Virus record (IMG/VR): IMGVR_UViG_3300046792_000178
Span: 1-25,217 of that record
Strand: one strand, 5' to 3'
Length of the DNA: 25,217 nt
DNA from: a virus
Positions 8,054-15,819 of this stretch are shown one piece after another. Under the pieces are notes generated by a model. That model was not told the DNA's origin and did no database searches. It saw nothing but the letters and a program-made list of their open reading frames with translations. Positions within the stretch are counted from its first letter, which is position 1. Each line of letters opens with the position of its first letter. The translations under genes were made by a program, and so were the position numbers.

Positions 8054-9700
8054 ATGGCCGCCATTCGGGTTGAGGCGCTCTACGGCGAAGCGATCTTCTC
8101 GTCGGGTCATCTGACCCGGATGACGAAGCAGAGTTTCGAGGCAGCGATCGACAACGCGGCGGTCAACACCTCCGCGCAGATCAAGCTGGAGGCGCTCTAC
8201 GGAGAGGTCATCACTGCGACGCACTTCCCGCAACTCGTGCGGATGACGAAGCAGAGTTTCGAAGCCCTCATCAACAACAAGAGCAGCAACGCCCTCGCGA
8301 CCCTGAAGGCCATCGCTCTCTACGCCGAAACGATCTTCGGTGCCTCTTCGCTGGTGCGGATGACGAAGCAGAGCCTTGAGGTTCTGGTCGATAACGGAGC
8401 AGCAAATCCCTTGGCAACCATCCGAGTCCCCGCCATCTACGGCGAAGTCCTCGCGCAGCGCGGCGCCGCACCGCCGATCCCGCTGACCGATCCGAGCGGG
8501 CTGGAGTTCTTCGTTCACAACTGGGCCACCACGGTCCAGATGACGACGACCTACCGCACCGATGTCGTGTCGGCGCAGGAGTCCCTGTCGGAAGATCGGC
8601 GCGCGCTGCACAGCCGCCCCGAGCGCACCATCACGATCAAGTGGCTCCAGAATGACCCCGAGTTCATCGAGCGGTTGACGGCCACGCTGCGCCGGATCCC
8701 GAACGAGCGCCTGTGCATCCCGCTCTACCAGGACCAGATGGAGGTCACGACGAGCAGCGCGGCCAGCGACACGATCCACGGCGACACGACCAAGAAGCGG
8801 CTCTTCGTCGGCCAGCGCGTCGCGATCTGCTACCTCGAATCTGACGGCTCGCGCGTCACCTCGACGGACCTGCGGCGGATCATCTACCTCACCGCCACGT
8901 CCATGCAGTTGGACTCGGCCACCAGCAACGCGATCGTCGCCGGCAGCCTGATCGTGTTCCCGACGATGGACACGGAGATCAACCTCGACTCCTCGGTCGC
9001 CTTCATCACGGAGACGGTCGGCGAAGTCGGACTCGAACTCACTGAGGTCATCGGCCCGAGCGCCCTGCCGCCGCTGTCGCGCACGCTGCCCGACGGCATG
9101 GTCACGTTCCTCGGCAAGCCCATCTGGAACTTCGAGCACGACTGGTCGCACACCTTCATCACGCGGTTCATCCGCGAGGGGCAGAAGACGACGCAGGGGC
9201 GCGGGCAGGTCATCAACACGCAGGGCGAGCGCCACCGGCTCGTCCAGGAGTACAAGATCGGCCCCTACGAGCGCGACGAGTTCTGGCCGTTCGTTCAGTT
9301 CTTCGACTGGACGCTCGGGCGCGCGAAGTCCTTCTGGGTCATCGACCAGGAGAACAACTGGGTGTGGGACACGTCGGCGGCCGGCTCCATCGACATCGAG
9401 GCCACCGGCAACTTCGACGAGTTCAACGTCGAGTTGGACTTCGTCGGTGTGGTCCTGAATGACGGAACCCACATCGTCCGACAGGTCGATGACGTGGAGG
9501 ATCTCGGCAGCGTCTACCGGCTCACGCTCCACACCTCGGACCTGCCGATGGTCAACCCGAGCAACGTGCGTCGCGTGGCTCGCGCGCGCATCTGCCGCTT
9601 CAACACCGACGAACTCAAGGAAGTCTGGACGACCGACGGGATCGCCGACGCCGCGACCGACATCATCGAAACCCTCGAAGAGAAGGACGTGATCCTGTGA
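8054..9700 (+). CDS. Distal tail-like protein with N-terminal repeats
   Basis: This 548-residue protein occupies the place where a distal tail (Dit-like) or DUF2460-type protein usually stands, between the tape measure and the BR0599/J genes. Residues 4-135 hold three full repeats and one partial repeat of about 40 residues, each with ALYGE followed by RMTKQSFE. From about residue 150 the sequence changes to a tail-hub-like region: an aromatic W..TVQMTTTYRTDVV, then SEDRRALHSRPERTITIKW, a segment ending IPLYQD, and a later EYKIGPYERDEFWPFVQFFDWTLGR. The pattern 'YRTD...S...RRALxxxP' is frequent in phage tail-hub proteins, but the assignment is inference. The last codons overlap the next gene by four bases (GTGA). 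Confidence 0.65.
   Translation: MAAIRVEALYGEAIFSSGHLTRMTKQSFEAAIDNAAVNTSAQIKLEALYGEVITATHFPQLVRMTKQSFEALINNKSSNALATLKAIALYAETIFGASSLVRMTKQSLEVLVDNGAANPLATIRVPAIYGEVLAQRGAAPPIPLTDPSGLEFFVHNWATTVQMTTTYRTDVVSAQESLSEDRRALHSRPERTITIKWLQNDPEFIERLTATLRRIPNERLCIPLYQDQMEVTTSSAASDTIHGDTTKKRLFVGQRVAICYLESDGSRVTSTDLRRIIYLTATSMQLDSATSNAIVAGSLIVFPTMDTEINLDSSVAFITETVGEVGLELTEVIGPSALPPLSRTLPDGMVTFLGKPIWNFEHDWSHTFITRFIREGQKTTQGRGQVINTQGERHRLVQEYKIGPYERDEFWPFVQFFDWTLGRAKSFWVIDQENNWVWDTSAAGSIDIEATGNFDEFNVELDFVGVVLNDGTHIVRQVDDVEDLGSVYRLTLHTSDLPMVNPSNVRRVARARICRFNTDELKEVWTTDGIADAATDIIETLEEKDVIL
8063..8458 (+). repeat. Protein-coding tandem repeat, about 120 bases per unit
   Basis: Three full units and one partial unit encode ALYGE...RMTKQSFE...NALAT-like blocks. 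The stretch CGGATGACGAAGCAGAG recurs identically at 8117, 8240 and 8357, giving spacings of 123 and 117 bases (41 and 39 codons). Near identity at DNA level in the RMTKQS part, against drift elsewhere, points to recent amplification or strong selection on that motif. Confidence 0.9.
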
Positions 9701-10542
9701 GCGACGCCATCAGCCAGTCCGCCAAAGAATCGTTCATCCTAGTCACGTTCACCTACGGCGACCCGGACGATCTCTCCTACGCCTACTACACCAACCGCTC
9801 CGAGAGCTACGGCATCTATGCTCCGATGCCCGCGATCGAGGTGGAACTGCCGCCCAACACTGGCGTCTTCGGCGACGACCTTTGCACGATCCGCATGGCG
9901 AGCGACGCCTTCTCCGACCGGCTGACCGACGGCATGCCGACCTCGCGCACGCAGGTCCAGGTCGAAGAGATCACGCTGTCGCTGGAGATCGGCGGCGCCG
10001 CGCTCCGCAAGCTGCTCTTCCGAGGGCAGGTCACGAGCACGATCCGCAACTACCAGGGCCGCGCCGGTTCACGCGCCATCAAGGCGAAGAGCAAGAAGGT
10101 CTTCCTCAACGTCAAGATGGGCCTCCAGATCGACCACCAGTGCCCCTTCATCTTCAACGGCCTCGGCTGCAACAGCGGCACGTTCGCCGGTGGCGCGCCG
10201 CTGCACTCGAACGCGGGCGGTGGCACCATCCTGTCGATCGAGGGCCACAAGATCACGATGACGGCACCGCTGACGGCCGCGATCAACAACCTCTACCGGA
10301 AGGGCTACGTCACTCTCGACGGCATCAACATCGACGTTCGAGACTTCGATGCGTCGATCGACGCGAGCGTGCTCTACCTCACGCGGCAGCCTCCGACGTA
10401 CTGGGTCGGCAAGGTGATCCAGGTCTTCCCGGGCTGCGACAAGACGATCTCGAACTGCCGCGACCAAGTCAACGAGCCGAACTTCGGCGGCGTCGGCTAC
10501 GGCATGCCGGCCTACAATCCGAACTTCGAGTCCGCGCCGTGA
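9697..10542 (+). CDS. Phage BR0599/DUF2163-like tail-tip protein
   Basis: This 281-residue protein fits the BR0599/DUF2163 group, a tail-hub component found just upstream of the NlpC/P60 and J-like genes in many phages of Proteobacteria and in gene transfer agents. The C-terminal part holds the family's cysteine layout: C149 and C158 (HQCPF...GLGC), then FPGCDKTISNC (C247, C254) followed by NFGGVGYGMPAYNP. In gene transfer agents such cysteines are reported to hold an iron-sulfur cluster in the hub; whether that applies here is inference. It starts at GTG 9697, overlapping the previous stop, and its own stop overlaps the next GTG, so the genes are probably translated in sequence. Confidence 0.85.
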   Translation: MSDAISQSAKESFILVTFTYGDPDDLSYAYYTNRSESYGIYAPMPAIEVELPPNTGVFGDDLCTIRMASDAFSDRLTDGMPTSRTQVQVEEITLSLEIGGAALRKLLFRGQVTSTIRNYQGRAGSRAIKAKSKKVFLNVKMGLQIDHQCPFIFNGLGCNSGTFAGGAPLHSNAGGGTILSIEGHKITMTAPLTAAINNLYRKGYVTLDGINIDVRDFDASIDASVLYLTRQPPTYWVGKVIQVFPGCDKTISNCRDQVNEPNFGGVGYGMPAYNPNFESAP

Positions 10543-11048
10543 TCCAGGCGCAACTCATCCCGCTGCGCTGGAAGGAATCTGGCATCGGCTTCGAGCCGCG
10601 TCTGGAGACGATCCTCCAGTCGTGGGCCGGCACTCCGTACATGGAGGGCCAGCAGATGAAGGGTGCCGGCGTGAACTGCGTCCGCTTCCTGACGGCGGTG
10701 TGGGACGAACTCATGCACCGCGAGGCGCTGGCCTACGATCGACTGCCGCGCGACGTGTCGCTCAACCAGCCGGAGATCGCGCGCTCATTCATGCACATGC
10801 TGCTGCGCAACTACCAGCCGATCGAAGACGTGACGGGCACCACGGCCTTCGCCGAGCCCGGCGATGCGCTCGTGGTCGCGGCGCCGCGCGCCGGCCCGGG
10901 CCATGCCATCATCGTCGGCGCACGTCGCAATACGACATGGCAGGCCGGCACGCACGGCGTCATGCAGACCGGCTGGACGCTCGCCGCCGGCCACCAGATC
11001 CTCACTCACCACTTCCGATTCGGGAACCGTGACTCATGGACATCGTAA
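10539..11048 (+). CDS. NlpC/P60-like cell wall peptidase of the tail tip
   Basis: This 169-residue protein is probably the tail-associated cysteine peptidase that cuts peptidoglycan stem peptides during DNA entry. The N-terminal nucleophile motif is WAGTPYMEGQQ followed by GAGVNCVRFL, with C47 as the expected nucleophile. The general base is H122 in GPGHAIIVG. The preceding AEPGDALVV strand is also typical of the fold. I chose the GTG at 10539 because it overlaps the previous stop codon as GTGA, and because the sequence upstream in this frame is Arg/Pro-rich noise. The stop at 11048 lies 13 bases inside the J-like gene. Its place between a BR0599-like gene and a J-like gene is the standard one for this peptidase. 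Confidence 0.87.
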   Translation: MIQAQLIPLRWKESGIGFEPRLETILQSWAGTPYMEGQQMKGAGVNCVRFLTAVWDELMHREALAYDRLPRDVSLNQPEIARSFMHMLLRNYQPIEDVTGTTAFAEPGDALVVAAPRAGPGHAIIVGARRNTTWQAGTHGVMQTGWTLAAGHQILTHHFRFGNRDSWTS

Positions 11049-13393
11049 TCGAACTCCTGCTCGTGGTCGTTCTGTCCTACCTGAACGGCCGCCTCCAGCA
11101 GAAGAAGCTGGACAGCATCGCGAAGGACGACAAGCCGACGACGCTCTCAACGCGCGGCTCGTACTCCAACTGGTTCCTCGGCGAGCGGCGCCTCGGCCCC
11201 GTGTTCGCGTGGGCCGGCAATCGGCACATCCGCAAGGAAGACGTGCCGGGCGGCAAGGGGCCGGAACTCGGCGGCAAGGCGCTCCAGTCGGCGGTCTATT
11301 ACGAGGATGCCGTCCACGTCATCAGCGTCGGCTACGCGGACGAGATCCGCAACATCCAGATGCACGGCACCTCGATGTTTGCCGGCCCGATCACGCGCGA
11401 GAACTGGCCGAGCGGCAGTGCCTTTGATCTCGGCAAGGAAGGCATCTTCTACATCTGGTGGGGCGAGGATGGCGGCTCGCTCACCGGCGACGTGCCCCCG
11501 GTCAACAGCTTTCTCGGCGACGTGAGCCGGCTCGACATCTCCAGCCGCTTCCCGCTGCACTGCATGATCGTCTGGATCAACAAGCGGCTCGGCCCGCAGG
11601 CTGTGTGGCCGTCGATCGACTACACGCTCTTCCGCAAGTGCCACTACAGCGACGCGCTGCTGCCGAGCACGGACTCCTACATCCCTTCGACCTACACGCT
11701 CGACGGCCCGACCTTCCCGGTCGTGGACCGCGTGAACGGCGTGGAGGGCGTGGGCTACTTCACGACCACGGCTGACATCGGCCTCGTGACGACGGAGCCG
11801 GGCATCCACTACAAGGCGTCAATCATCAAGGATGGCGACAAGCTGGAACTGGTCGGCAACTCGATGGCGGACCAGACGCTCGATGTGCTCTTCGCGCAGG
11901 TCACGGCGACGCCGCTGCATCCCCTGCTCGGCGAAGTCCAGACCCAGATTTTCCCGGTCGGTGGCGTGAGCGGCGCGAACACCAGCGGCACGCTCCAGCA
12001 CTACACGCGCGCCCATGATGACGGGCTGAACCCGGCGCACTGCATCGCGGAACTCCTCTTCGCGCCCTGGCCGCTCGGGCTCGGGCTCGACACGGCCGAC
12101 TGGAACGTGGCCGGCAGCGGCAACTCGCTCGATGCGCTCGGCGTGCTCTGCGCCTCCGAGGGTCTGAAGGCGAGCCTGCTCGCGAAGGACGGCCAGACGG
12201 CTGCCGAGGTCGCGGCCGGCGTGCTCCAGGACATCGGCTGCGTCTGCCCGGTGAACAACCTGACCGGCCTGATCGACTTCGTGGCCGTGCGCGACGAGAG
12301 CATGAACACGCTCGACACCATCAACTTCGACATGCAGGCCGGCACGTTCCCGGAGATCGAGACTCCGCAGGGCGAGTTGCCGATCAGCACCACGATCTTC
12401 AGCTTCTCGGACCGCGCGAACTTCTTCCGCGACATGACCGTCAGCATCGCGGCCGACGGGCAGGCCAACTACGTCGGGAACCAGCGCGCCGAGAACGTGC
12501 AGTTGCCATCCATCATCGACTTCGACGTGGCGGCCAAGGTCAGCGAGCGCCGGATGCAGGAGTTGATGGCCGGCGGCGCGTCCTACCACCTCACGACGAA
12601 TCGCGGGACCCGCGACCTCATGCCGGGTCAGGTCGTCCACATCGAAGGCGTGGACGAACTGGTGCGCATCACGTCGGTCCTCATCAAGCCCGACTCGGGC
12701 GAGGTGGACCTCGGCGGCGTCGCCGACTTCATGGGCGCGCGCGCAACCGGCCTCGACGTGGCTGCACCGATCCCCTCGGGCCTGCCGGGCTCGCTCACTG
12801 CGGCCGACGCGCCGCTCCAGTTCGACCCGGTGCAGATCCCGTCGGCCTACCTCGCCGGCAACCCGACCACGCTCCTCGTGCCGCAGATCCGCGCCAGCAG
12901 TGCGGTCGCCAGCACGCTGGCCTATCTCTCGCCGGACAACTCGACGTTCTACGAGAAGAACTCTTCGCTGGACGCGCAGGCCGGCGGCACGACGACGGGT
13001 TCGCTGTCGAACGTGGCGACGACCGGGCCGAACTTCACGGCGCTCGGGCCGGACATCGGGACGGTGCTCGACCTGTCGAGCGACTCGGCCAGCTTCAACG
13101 CCGGCCGCCAGTTGCTTATGATCGTCAGCCTCGCCGGCATGGAGGTCTGCTACCTCGACTCGATCACGGCTCTCGGCGGTAGCAGCTACTCGCTGAACAA
13201 CCTCGTGCGTGCGCAGTTCGGCACCACGGCGCTCACGCACGCGAGCGGCGCGCGGGTCTACATCTTCCAGCAGACGGAGCCTGCGGCGATCCAGGACGTG
13301 CTCCTGACGCCGGGCGCGACGGTCTACGTCAAGATGGTGCCGACGGGCCTCTCACTCGCCGACGTGACCTCGAAGTCCGTCGTGATTGTCTGA
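11036..13393 (+). CDS. Tail tip / baseplate hub protein (lambda J-like)
   Basis: This 785-residue protein is probably the central tail-tip protein. A hydrophobic N-terminus (residues 4-15, VIELLLVVVLSY) is followed by a hub-like region with LGERRLGPVFAW and an early GKGPELGGK segment. Around residues 440-580 the sequence reads like the common core of J-type and 'putative phage tail protein' families: an acidic strand region, a run ending TTNRGTRDLMPGQVVHI, and VRITSVLIKPDSGEVDL. The C-terminal 170 residues are beta-rich and may contact the receptor or fibres (LVRAQFGTTALTHASGARVY). It ends the tail module and overlaps the peptidase gene by 13 bases. It is shorter than lambda J (about 1130 residues), so extra receptor-binding domains may be supplied by other proteins. 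Confidence 0.82.
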   Translation: MDIVIELLLVVVLSYLNGRLQQKKLDSIAKDDKPTTLSTRGSYSNWFLGERRLGPVFAWAGNRHIRKEDVPGGKGPELGGKALQSAVYYEDAVHVISVGYADEIRNIQMHGTSMFAGPITRENWPSGSAFDLGKEGIFYIWWGEDGGSLTGDVPPVNSFLGDVSRLDISSRFPLHCMIVWINKRLGPQAVWPSIDYTLFRKCHYSDALLPSTDSYIPSTYTLDGPTFPVVDRVNGVEGVGYFTTTADIGLVTTEPGIHYKASIIKDGDKLELVGNSMADQTLDVLFAQVTATPLHPLLGEVQTQIFPVGGVSGANTSGTLQHYTRAHDDGLNPAHCIAELLFAPWPLGLGLDTADWNVAGSGNSLDALGVLCASEGLKASLLAKDGQTAAEVAAGVLQDIGCVCPVNNLTGLIDFVAVRDESMNTLDTINFDMQAGTFPEIETPQGELPISTTIFSFSDRANFFRDMTVSIAADGQANYVGNQRAENVQLPSIIDFDVAAKVSERRMQELMAGGASYHLTTNRGTRDLMPGQVVHIEGVDELVRITSVLIKPDSGEVDLGGVADFMGARATGLDVAAPIPSGLPGSLTAADAPLQFDPVQIPSAYLAGNPTTLLVPQIRASSAVASTLAYLSPDNSTFYEKNSSLDAQAGGTTTGSLSNVATTGPNFTALGPDIGTVLDLSSDSASFNAGRQLLMIVSLAGMEVCYLDSITALGGSSYSLNNLVRAQFGTTALTHASGARVYIFQQTEPAAIQDVLLTPGATVYVKMVPTGLSLADVTSKSVVIV

Positions 13394-13404
13394 CGGGGAT
13401 TCCC

Positions 13405-13632
13405 ATGCTACAATGTCCCACATGCGAAGGCCGGTTGTCGATCAAGCGGACCTACTCGGCCGGCACGGCTGGGCAGACCCAGGAGACGATCTGCCGGTCA
13501 TGCGGAAACCGTTTCGCAGCGGTGACGATCGTCCTTCACCAGATCGACCAGTTCGGCCTCGGGGCCTTCGCGGCTGCCGCGCAGATGCGCCGAGGGGAAC
13601 TGAAGCTGGCAGTGGACAAACCGAAGACCTGA
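13405..13632 (+). CDS. Small zinc-ribbon protein
   Basis: This 75-residue protein has two CxxC pairs, CPTC (C4, C7) and CRSC (C30, C33), separated by 22 residues, a classic zinc-ribbon arrangement. The C-terminal half is helical and Ala-rich. The ATG at 13405 is preceded by CGGGGA at a workable distance. It starts 11 bases after the J-like gene. Zinc ribbons of this size in phages may bind nucleic acid or host proteins; no specific function can be given. Confidence 0.75.
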   Translation: MLQCPTCEGRLSIKRTYSAGTAGQTQETICRSCGNRFAAVTIVLHQIDQFGLGAFAAAAQMRRGELKLAVDKPKT

Positions 13633-13640
13633 AGTAGAAT
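13613..13640 (+). promoter_or_regulatory. Candidate sigma-70-like promoter
   Basis: TGGACA (13613-13618) and TAGAAT (13635-13640) are separated by 16 bases, five of six matches to each consensus hexamer. The element lies at the end of the zinc-ribbon gene, just before the largest spacer on the plus strand, so it could drive the phosphoesterase gene and the small genes after it. Confidence 0.4.
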
Positions 13641-13649
13641 CCTGACTCG

Positions 13650-13805
13650 ATGGACGCCTGCTCTAAATGTGGGCACGACCTGAGAGACGCCGCTGCTATG
13701 GACCGATCGGCATACAGCGAACGACTCAGCAATCGAGCGGTGCAACTCCTCTGGCGTCCACCATTTCTCTCTGAAAGGATCCCATGCCCTCGATCGAGAA
13801 GCTGA
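13650..13805 (+). CDS. Possible 51-residue protein with one Cys pair
   Basis: A frame starting at ATG 13650 encodes MDACSKCGHDLRDAAA and runs to a TGA at 13803-13805, overlapping the phosphoesterase start by 22 bases. CSKCGH looks like half of a zinc knuckle, which might make this a decayed remnant of a zinc-ribbon gene like the one upstream. There is no clear ribosome binding site. It may equally be a leader or non-coding; the 151-base spacer 13633-13783 otherwise shows only the promoter candidate. Confidence 0.3.
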   Translation: MDACSKCGHDLRDAAAMDRSAYSERLSNRAVQLLWRPPFLSERIPCPRSRS

Positions 13806-14929
13806 CGCGCGGACAGTTGGAGAGCGCCCTGGTTCGTGCGCGTGAGCGTGCGGCGAAGGCCGAGCGGCTCCTGAAGGACGCGCCGGCTGACGTGGAACTG
13901 CTCCGCAAGGCGAACAAGAAGCTGCTGGCGCAGGAACGGAAGAACGAGGGTGTGGTCGCGCTCGCGCTCGACGCGGTGAAGAGCGCCGTCGCCGAGCAGG
14001 ACTTCCGCATGAAGCTGCCGGACCCGATCAAATTCCTGCCGGCAGCGGAAGAGTGCAAGGCGGTCCTGCACATCACCGACACGCAGATCGGCAAGAACTC
14101 CCCGAGCTACAACACCGAGATCGCGCGGGGACGCATCCTGGACGTGTGCCGCAAGACGGTGTCCTGTCTCCAGAACCACAACCGCGCGCGCGGGATCCAG
14201 GAACTCCACCTGAAGCTGGGCGGCGACATGATCGAGAACGAGATCATCTTCCCGCACCAGGGCCACGAGATCGACAGCAGCGCGCTCGTGCAGTCGATGG
14301 TCAGCGTCCCGACGATCTTCCGCGACGCGATCATGTACATGCGCTCCTACTTCAAGCGCATCCACGTTGACTGCGTGGCCGGCAACCACGGCCGCCCCGG
14401 CGCCTTCAACAGCAGCAACCATCCCGAGACGAACCTGGACACGATGTCCTACATGATGATGCGGGAGATGGTGGACCGTTCCATCGCCGAGAACCCGATG
14501 CGCGGGCACAACGTCGATATCCACATCGCGCGCGGCTGGAAAATCATCGACAACCACCTCTTCGAGCACTACCCGCTGCTCGTCCACGGCGACAAGGGGA
14601 TCAAGGGCGGCTACGGCGGCTTCCCCTACTACGGCGTGGCGCGCGCCGTGTCGAAGTGGTCCGTCTCGATCCCGGAACCCTGGAAGGTGCTCTTCTTCGG
14701 CCACTTCCACGGCTGGCAGTCCGGCGAGGCGTTCGGCCGCAACTGGTACTGCGGTGGCACGCTGGAGTCCGGCAACGAGTACGCTCGCATGAACTTCGAC
14801 GCGAGCGGACGGCCGAAGCAGCGCCTCCTGCTCTACACCAAGAAGCAGATGATCTGCGAACTCCCGATCTACACCAACTACAAGTTCAAGGGCCAGGGGT
14901 TCTCCAACCCCGAAGAGGAGTTGATCTGA
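13784..14929 (+). CDS. Calcineurin-like metallophosphoesterase
   Basis: This 381-residue protein has the ordered metal-binding motifs of the calcineurin-like phosphoesterase superfamily. They are D99-T-Q101 (in HITDTQIG, with Gln where the usual motif has His), GGD at 146-148, GNH at 200-202, HGD at 268-270 and GHFH at 306-309. The first 60 residues are charged and helical, probably a coiled coil. Superfamily members cut phosphodiesters or phosphomonoesters; the DNA exonuclease and cyclic nucleotide groups cannot be told apart here. The DxQ first motif is shared with a phage-borne subgroup as far as I recall. The ATG at 13784 has GAAAGGA upstream. The stop overlaps the next start (TGATG). Its substrate is unknown. 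Confidence 0.85.
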   Translation: MPSIEKLTRGQLESALVRARERAAKAERLLKDAPADVELLRKANKKLLAQERKNEGVVALALDAVKSAVAEQDFRMKLPDPIKFLPAAEECKAVLHITDTQIGKNSPSYNTEIARGRILDVCRKTVSCLQNHNRARGIQELHLKLGGDMIENEIIFPHQGHEIDSSALVQSMVSVPTIFRDAIMYMRSYFKRIHVDCVAGNHGRPGAFNSSNHPETNLDTMSYMMMREMVDRSIAENPMRGHNVDIHIARGWKIIDNHLFEHYPLLVHGDKGIKGGYGGFPYYGVARAVSKWSVSIPEPWKVLFFGHFHGWQSGEAFGRNWYCGGTLESGNEYARMNFDASGRPKQRLLLYTKKQMICELPIYTNYKFKGQGFSNPEEELI

Positions 14930-15168
14930 TGCACCCCGTCCGAATCGTGATGGTCAGCCGTCTCCCGAAGCGCACCTCGAAGGCGGCCCGCCGCCGCGTC
15001 ACGGTGCTGATGGCGCGGTTCGAGCAGCGGCTCGCGAAGCTGCTCAAGCGCATCCCCGGCTCCGGCAAGGAAGCCGGCGTGCAGATCCTCTTCTCCACGT
15101 CGCGGAAGCCCGGGACATGCGCGGCGTTCGTGAACGACCCGAACCTGAAGCTGCCGGGCGCGCGCTGA
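14929..15168 (+). CDS. Small basic protein of unknown function
   Basis: This 79-residue protein is not recognised. It is strongly basic (KRTSKAARRRV, RLAKLLKRIPGSGK), with a helical centre and a C-terminal CAAFVNDPNLKLPGAR. The ATG at 14929 overlaps the phosphoesterase stop, and its own TGA overlaps the next start, so it lies within a chain of coupled small genes. The charge would suit nucleic acid binding, but that is only a guess from composition. Confidence 0.6.
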   Translation: MHPVRIVMVSRLPKRTSKAARRRVTVLMARFEQRLAKLLKRIPGSGKEAGVQILFSTSRKPGTCAAFVNDPNLKLPGAR

Positions 15169-15386
15169 TGCTCCTCGACGACGCGGACCGCAACTCCGAC
15201 AAGACCTCGGCGCGGCTGATCTGCCTCGTCCACGGCAAGGTCCGCTACTGCCGTGAGCACCGGCGCGCGGAGTTCCCGCCCGACGCGGCGCGGCGGTGGT
15301 TCAAGAAGAACTGCCGAACGACGCTGAACGACTGCGAACTGGTCTACCGCGCCGGCTTCATGCCGATGGGACGGGGGATCTCGTGA
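15168..15386 (+). CDS. Small Cys/His protein of unknown function
   Basis: This 72-residue protein contains CLVHGKVRYCREH near its middle, followed by FPPDAARRWFKKNC and ending YRAGFMPMGRGIS. The Cys and His spacing could form a small metal site, but no known finger pattern is evident. It starts at ATG 15168 on the preceding stop (TGATG) and ends within the GTG of the next gene, so it is probably co-translated. Coding is supported by the start-stop coupling on both sides. Confidence 0.6.
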   Translation: MLLDDADRNSDKTSARLICLVHGKVRYCREHRRAEFPPDAARRWFKKNCRTTLNDCELVYRAGFMPMGRGIS

Positions 15387-15535
15387 CGCCCGAGGCCGAG
15401 CGGGCGCTCCGCGCGCGTGTGCGACGGCTGGTCGAACTGTTGCGCAAGTGGAGCGAAGACCTGCGACGGCTCGAACGCGAGATCGCGGAGATGAGGAAGC
15501 GAGAGTCCGAAGGCGACTGGTGGAAGAACCAATGA
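15383..15535 (+). CDS. Small coiled-coil protein
   Basis: This 50-residue protein is almost entirely a charged amphipathic helix (LRARVRRLVELLRKW, then LRRLEREIAEMRKRE), with leucines at heptad-like spacing, ending GDWWKNQ. It starts at GTG 15383, overlapping the previous stop as GTGA, and its stop overlaps the next ATG. Helix-only phage proteins of this size act as assembly factors, spanin-like or regulatory partners; none of these can be chosen here. Confidence 0.55.
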   Translation: MTPEAERALRARVRRLVELLRKWSEDLRRLEREIAEMRKRESEGDWWKNQ

Positions 15536-15819
15536 GCGACACCCCGACACCCGATCCGTTCCTCACGCCCGAGCGCCTGCCGCGACTGACGGCGCAGGGC
15601 TTCCTCCAGATCCGCACCGTCCCGCAGGGCGGCGCCGCGCTCGTGCTGCACAAGCTGACGCCGCCGGACGGCAAGGAAGACGTGTTCGCCTTCCTGCTGC
15701 GCCTCTCGCGGCCGGAGTGGGCCGGCTGGACGACCGAGGCGATCTACGATGGCGTCGAGGCCCTGATCTACGAGGGGATCGCCCAGCGGCGTGCCACGCT
15801 CGGAATCAGCGATGGGTAA
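15532..15819 (+). CDS. Small protein of unknown function
   Basis: This 95-residue protein is not recognised. It begins with a Pro/Thr-rich segment (SDTPTPDPFLTPERLPRL), then a short beta segment (FLQIRTVPQGGAALVLHKL) and a helical C-terminal half with FAFLLRLSRPEWAGW and TEAIYDGVEALIYEGI. It starts with an ATGA overlap on the coiled-coil gene and overlaps the following HNH gene by eight bases. It contains no Cys residues and no membrane segment. Confidence 0.6.
   Translation: MSDTPTPDPFLTPERLPRLTAQGFLQIRTVPQGGAALVLHKLTPPDGKEDVFAFLLRLSRPEWAGWTTEAIYDGVEALIYEGIAQRRATLGISDG

Noticed and set aside
8006-9532. 508-codon minus-strand frame opposite the distal-tail-like gene
   Set aside because: The composition is shadow-like (Asp/Arg/Val runs), and the plus-strand frame has repeats and coupling to its neighbours.
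11819-13240. 473-codon minus-strand frame opposite the J-like gene
   Set aside because: Same shadow pattern; the plus-strand frame has clear J-type features.
13386-13414. TTGTCT, 17 bases, TACAAT as a promoter at the zinc-ribbon gene
   Set aside because: The -10 would lie inside the first codons of the gene it would serve, and the -35 matches only four of six. Probably chance.
13650-13805. Complete second zinc-ribbon gene before the phosphoesterase
   Set aside because: Only one CxxC is present and there is no second Cys pair or ribosome binding site. It is kept only as a low-confidence micro-gene.
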